Assembly (NCBI GenBank): GCA_029945375.1
Contig: CM057060.1
Coordinates: 496,001-560,000 of the forward strand
Length of the DNA stretch: 64,000 nucleotides
Reading direction: 5' to 3'
Source: Agaricus subrufescens
Taxonomy: Eukaryota; Basidiomycota; Agaricomycetes; Agaricales; Agaricaceae
In this document: piece after piece, positions 61,210 through 64,000 of the stretch
Position numbering within the stretch: position 1 is the stretch's first letter
How the letters are laid out: every line of letters starts with the position of its first letter
Notes under the pieces: model-generated
Database searches by the model: none
What the model was told of the DNA's origin: nothing
What the model saw: the letters and a program-made list of their open reading frames with translations, nothing else
Translations under genes and position numbers: made by a program

Positions 61210-62658
61210 TCATTCATCGTACTGCGGGGGTGGGTCAAGTGGTGACCTCTGCGTTTGCTTTAATTGTTGAATTTCTTCCTTGAGCCTCTTAATCTCTTCC
61301 CGCAACTCATTCGTCGATCTCGATGACCTCGTCCTAGATTTACTAGACCGTGAAGACGTAGAGGCCATTTCAGCAGTCAAATTTTGCACACGTTTATTCG
61401 CATCTCGTATTCGATGCTCAACAGAAGATCCTCGAGTATTTGATCCCGAAGAGGTCAAAGAAAATGGTTGAGGTGAGGGTCTACTGGCTCTCGTAGCAGT
61501 ATTCATGTTTCGTAATGGTGCCGAACTTAGGGTCCTAATTGAAGGAGACCCAGTTGCCCCTGCTGTTGACGGTATAGATGATCGTCCTACGTCTCTAGTC
61601 CGTGGGATGGACGGTGTAACGGTGTTTCTCATCGGTGCTAACACAAATGGTCGAGGAACGGCCGGGTCGGGTGAATGGGGCCTTTGTTGACGATTAGAGT
61701 CGCGGCGGTAGAGCAAGAGGAGGCTAATGAAGCCAGCCAGGACCGCTAGACCACCTAAGACACCTCCAACTATAATACCAACAGCGGGCTTGGATTCTTT
61801 GGACGTCGAAGTCGGAGACGGCGATAAGGAAGAGAGTGCAAGAGACTGGGACGATATCAAGGTTGGCACAGAAGCTGTCGTTTGACTAGTAGAAAGACTT
61901 GTAGAAAGACTTGTCGGGGTATCAAATGAATCGTCAATGCTGCGGAAATGATCTAGTTTGAACTGAGAAGCACAGTGCCGTTTTTATAAGAACTCACGTA
62001 TATAGAGCATAATCAAAGCTCAAGAAAATATGATAAGGCACATCCGACATCGAGATTTGCATGTGATGGAGTTTGTATTCGAGCTCTGCCTGGTTAAACA
62101 CCAGCACCTGATAATCCCGCTTCGTGAAGGGAGGTAATGTCGGATCACCAGAGTGGTTGAAGAATACGGGGGTCCCGTTGTCAAGTGTAAAATTACACTC
62201 CGTGTTTACGGTGACTCCCTTTCCTTCGTTATAGAAGAGAGTGAAGAACACATAAACTGCAGTGCCTATGACATAAATCAAATGAGACACACAACAAATC
62301 AACTTGACTGTACACGTCAAATATATAGATGATGTATCATACCATTAAAGTCGAAGTCCAATGTGTTGGAAGTCACGTCCTTGCTAGGCATAAAAGTAGC
62401 AGCCATGGACGTATTGTCAAATAGTAGGCTTGTGTCAGGTTTGATCGCGCATCCTGTACATGCTTGGTTTGCCCAAGCGAATGACGGAGCATATATTGGC
62501 GTAACTCCAGTCCGAGTATCCCCCTTCTGGTCATCAATACTAATGTTCTTCGGCACAGCCCCCACCAGTCGGACGAGAACGCACAAATAGAGAAGAATTA
62601 GAGTAAAGAACTTCAAGGAGGGCAAAGGTCCATGAAGGGAGATGTTGCCAGAGGGCAT
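61210..62658 (-). CDS. PPxY-containing single-pass membrane protein (array family), copy C
   Basis: Three exons, about 435 residues. The signal anchor region is SLKFFTLILLYLCVLVRLVGA, and the ectodomain starts NISIDDQKGDTRTG (glycosylation site). The CxxC is in QACTGCAIKPDTS. Exon 2 runs from VYVFFTLFYNEG to FLSFDYALYT. The stalk is Ser/Thr-rich (SLSTSLSTSQTT), then the helix AVGIIVGGVLGGLAVLAGFIS and LLLLYRRDS. The tail contains a coiled coil (ELREEIKRLKEEIQQLKQ) and ends DPPPQYDE, a PPxY motif at the extreme C-terminus. Exon borders and phases match copy A. A role as a WW-domain (Rsp5/Nedd4) adaptor is inference; a surface receptor or wall sensor is the alternative. Confidence 0.78.
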
Positions 62659-63628
62659 TGGTAGGTAGGAGGGAAAAAGTTTCAACACACAAGGACAGGC
62701 AGTTCCATCATAGACGGGTGGATACCTGTAGGCTGTTCTCACATCACATTTGATGATGTACTATGTAACGTTAATGGGCAGCTGGCTTCTGAGATCTGAT
62801 GGCCAAGGCGCTGATTTGACTCCGGTTGTTAGCAGAAGTCAACGAAAGATGAAAACAATAGGATGTTTCCTGCGATTTAGAGAGGATACTTACTGAATTT
62901 TAGGAACACTGTCACCTATACTGATGACCTCGCCGACGGAACAGCCGCACAAACGGACGTATATAGAAAATTTGACATTCCCACAAATCAACATCAATAA
63001 CTGTGATTACGGCAGCCATCAAATCCAAAGCTCGTCGGTACGCATGTACCATTGCATCGAGCCAATCGCAGTGGTGTATGCTGTGGAAGACTCCATGGCA
63101 CTAATTGGCTCACCTGCGACAGACAGCTTGCTCGCAGAACATCCAGGTGGTGACTTCCATCCGTGTAGGTATGGGTTTATTATGTACTCAGACCTGGAAA
63201 GAACTATCCAGATTCATTATCTGTTGCGAGGGCTAGAGTTGTCGTGTATGAGTGTATGATGACCCACTACATCGTATATATTGGTCGTTCACCAACAGTA
63301 ACTCCCCTAGGTTACTTTTATCGGAGCATTTTCGTTTCCGCAGTCGACTTGTCTTGGCTAACATCCAGGATAGCATCGAATTATGGAAAGTGGAGTCGTA
63401 TACACGGCGCCCAATGCTGAACACGGTCACTCATTTTTCAAAAACGCCCCTCTGTAGTAGACGCCGATCCAGATGGAAATAATACAAGATTATCAACAAT
63501 CCAACCCGAAGCTGTTTACATGGCTGCAACGGTCACTTATCACATCAAAGTATAGAGACCAAATCGATTAGTTTCACGATTTCTGTGAAAACGAGAAAGA
63601 AACTCCAAAATAAGAAAAAAATCTTTAA
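62659..63628. other. Intergenic region
   Basis: A 111-residue plus frame at 62924-63259 and short frames near 63250-63480 show no domain and no matches elsewhere in the window. Otherwise this is the promoter side of copy C and the 3' flank of copy D. Confidence 0.35.
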
Positions 63629-64000
63629 TTATTCGTCGTACTCTGGGGGAAGGTCAAGACCCGGCCCTCGCGATTGTTCCAATACCTGAATCTCTCGCCT
63701 AAGCCCACCAATCTCTTCCATCAACTCGTCCGTCGTTCTCGGAGATGTCGCTCTGGATTGAGCCATTCGTGACGGCGAAGGGGCACTCTCAGCTGTCATA
63801 CTCTGCACACATTGATGCGCATCCTGTAAACGATGCTTGACAGAGAGTGTTCGACTGTTTTGGCTCGGAGATGTCAGGAAATGCAGTTGAGGTGAAGATG
63901 GAAGACCACTTGTATCTCGTGCTTGTGGCGAACCAGGGGTTTTGAATGAAGGAGAACCAATCGCGCCTGTTGATGATCGTGCAAAGGTTCCCTCCAATTC
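63629..64000 (-). CDS. PPxY-containing single-pass membrane protein (array family), copy D, partial
   Basis: Only the C-terminal ~123 residues lie in the window; the gene runs off the right edge. The Pro/Ser-rich tail (TSGLPSSPQLHFLTSPSQ), VKHRLQDAHQCVQSMTAES, the coiled coil ELMEEIGGLRREIQVLEQ and the terminal DLPPEYDE correspond segment by segment to copy C. The frame is open to the edge, so the gene may be intact. Confidence 0.7.
   Translation of the reverse strand, partial: ELEGTFARSSTGAIGSPSFKTPGSPQARDTSGLPSSPQLHFLTSPSQNSRTLSVKHRLQDAHQCVQSMTAESAPSPSRMAQSRATSPRTTDELMEEIGGLRREIQVLEQSRGPGLDLPPEYDE

Noticed and set aside
62924..63259. 111-codon plus-strand ORF
   Set aside because: No recognisable domain and not repeated in other array units.

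Overview
The window is nuclear DNA from a filamentous basidiomycete, most likely a mushroom-forming agaricomycete. Genes are split by many 45-75 bp GT-AG introns, some exons are under 30 nt, intergenic gaps are short, and the window carries a DUF6535 family gene, a Kre9/KNH-like secreted protein and multi-copy single-pass membrane proteins of the kind seen in these fungi. I saw no rRNA, tRNA, CRISPR or prokaryotic feature. Gene models were joined by eye from splice signals and reading-frame continuity, so internal exon borders are predictions.

1-41.4 kb is mostly single-copy housekeeping sequence. In order: a small decayed copy of a glutaredoxin-like exon; a five-exon small secreted protein; a NEDD1/GCP-WD homologue; a ZCCHC8-like CCHC+PSP protein whose 5' end overlaps a glutaredoxin-like (DUF836) gene; a 1,490-residue CCCH zinc finger + acidic repeat + ankyrin + ClpB-type AAA+ protein; a transmembrane SH3 protein; PAM17 (mitochondrial import motor) head-to-head with a SNF2-family ATPase; a Kre9/KNH-like secreted protein; a P4-ATPase lipid flippase; septin CDC10; a second TM-SH3 protein; a mitochondrial TMEM69/DUF3429-like protein; a third TM-SH3 protein; and an F-box/WD40 SCF receptor. 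Several of these point to polarity, septation and membrane organisation (septin, flippase, three Fus1-like TM-SH3 proteins, gamma-tubulin recruiter), but nothing shows they are co-regulated.

39.9-64 kb is a lineage-specific duplicated region. Its building block is a minus-strand single-pass membrane protein (CxxC ectodomain, Ser/Thr-rich stalk, coiled coil, C-terminal PPxY) facing a plus-strand monocarboxylate-transporter-like MFS gene, with a DUF6535 gene or only its 3' end behind it. There are three MFS copies (two nearly identical), two complete and one window-truncated membrane-protein gene, at least three membrane-protein remnants, one complete and one decayed DUF6535 gene, and three copies of the DUF6535 3' flank. 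Comparing the 50 kb and 56 kb copies exposes two insertions with empty sites: a 151 bp MITE with 24 bp inverted ends and about 9 bp target duplication, and a ~420 bp hairpin-bearing element.

The most interesting functional idea is that the PPxY membrane proteins are Rsp5/Nedd4 adaptors for the divergently encoded transporters. The most unusual single gene is the CCCH-ankyrin-ClpB fusion.
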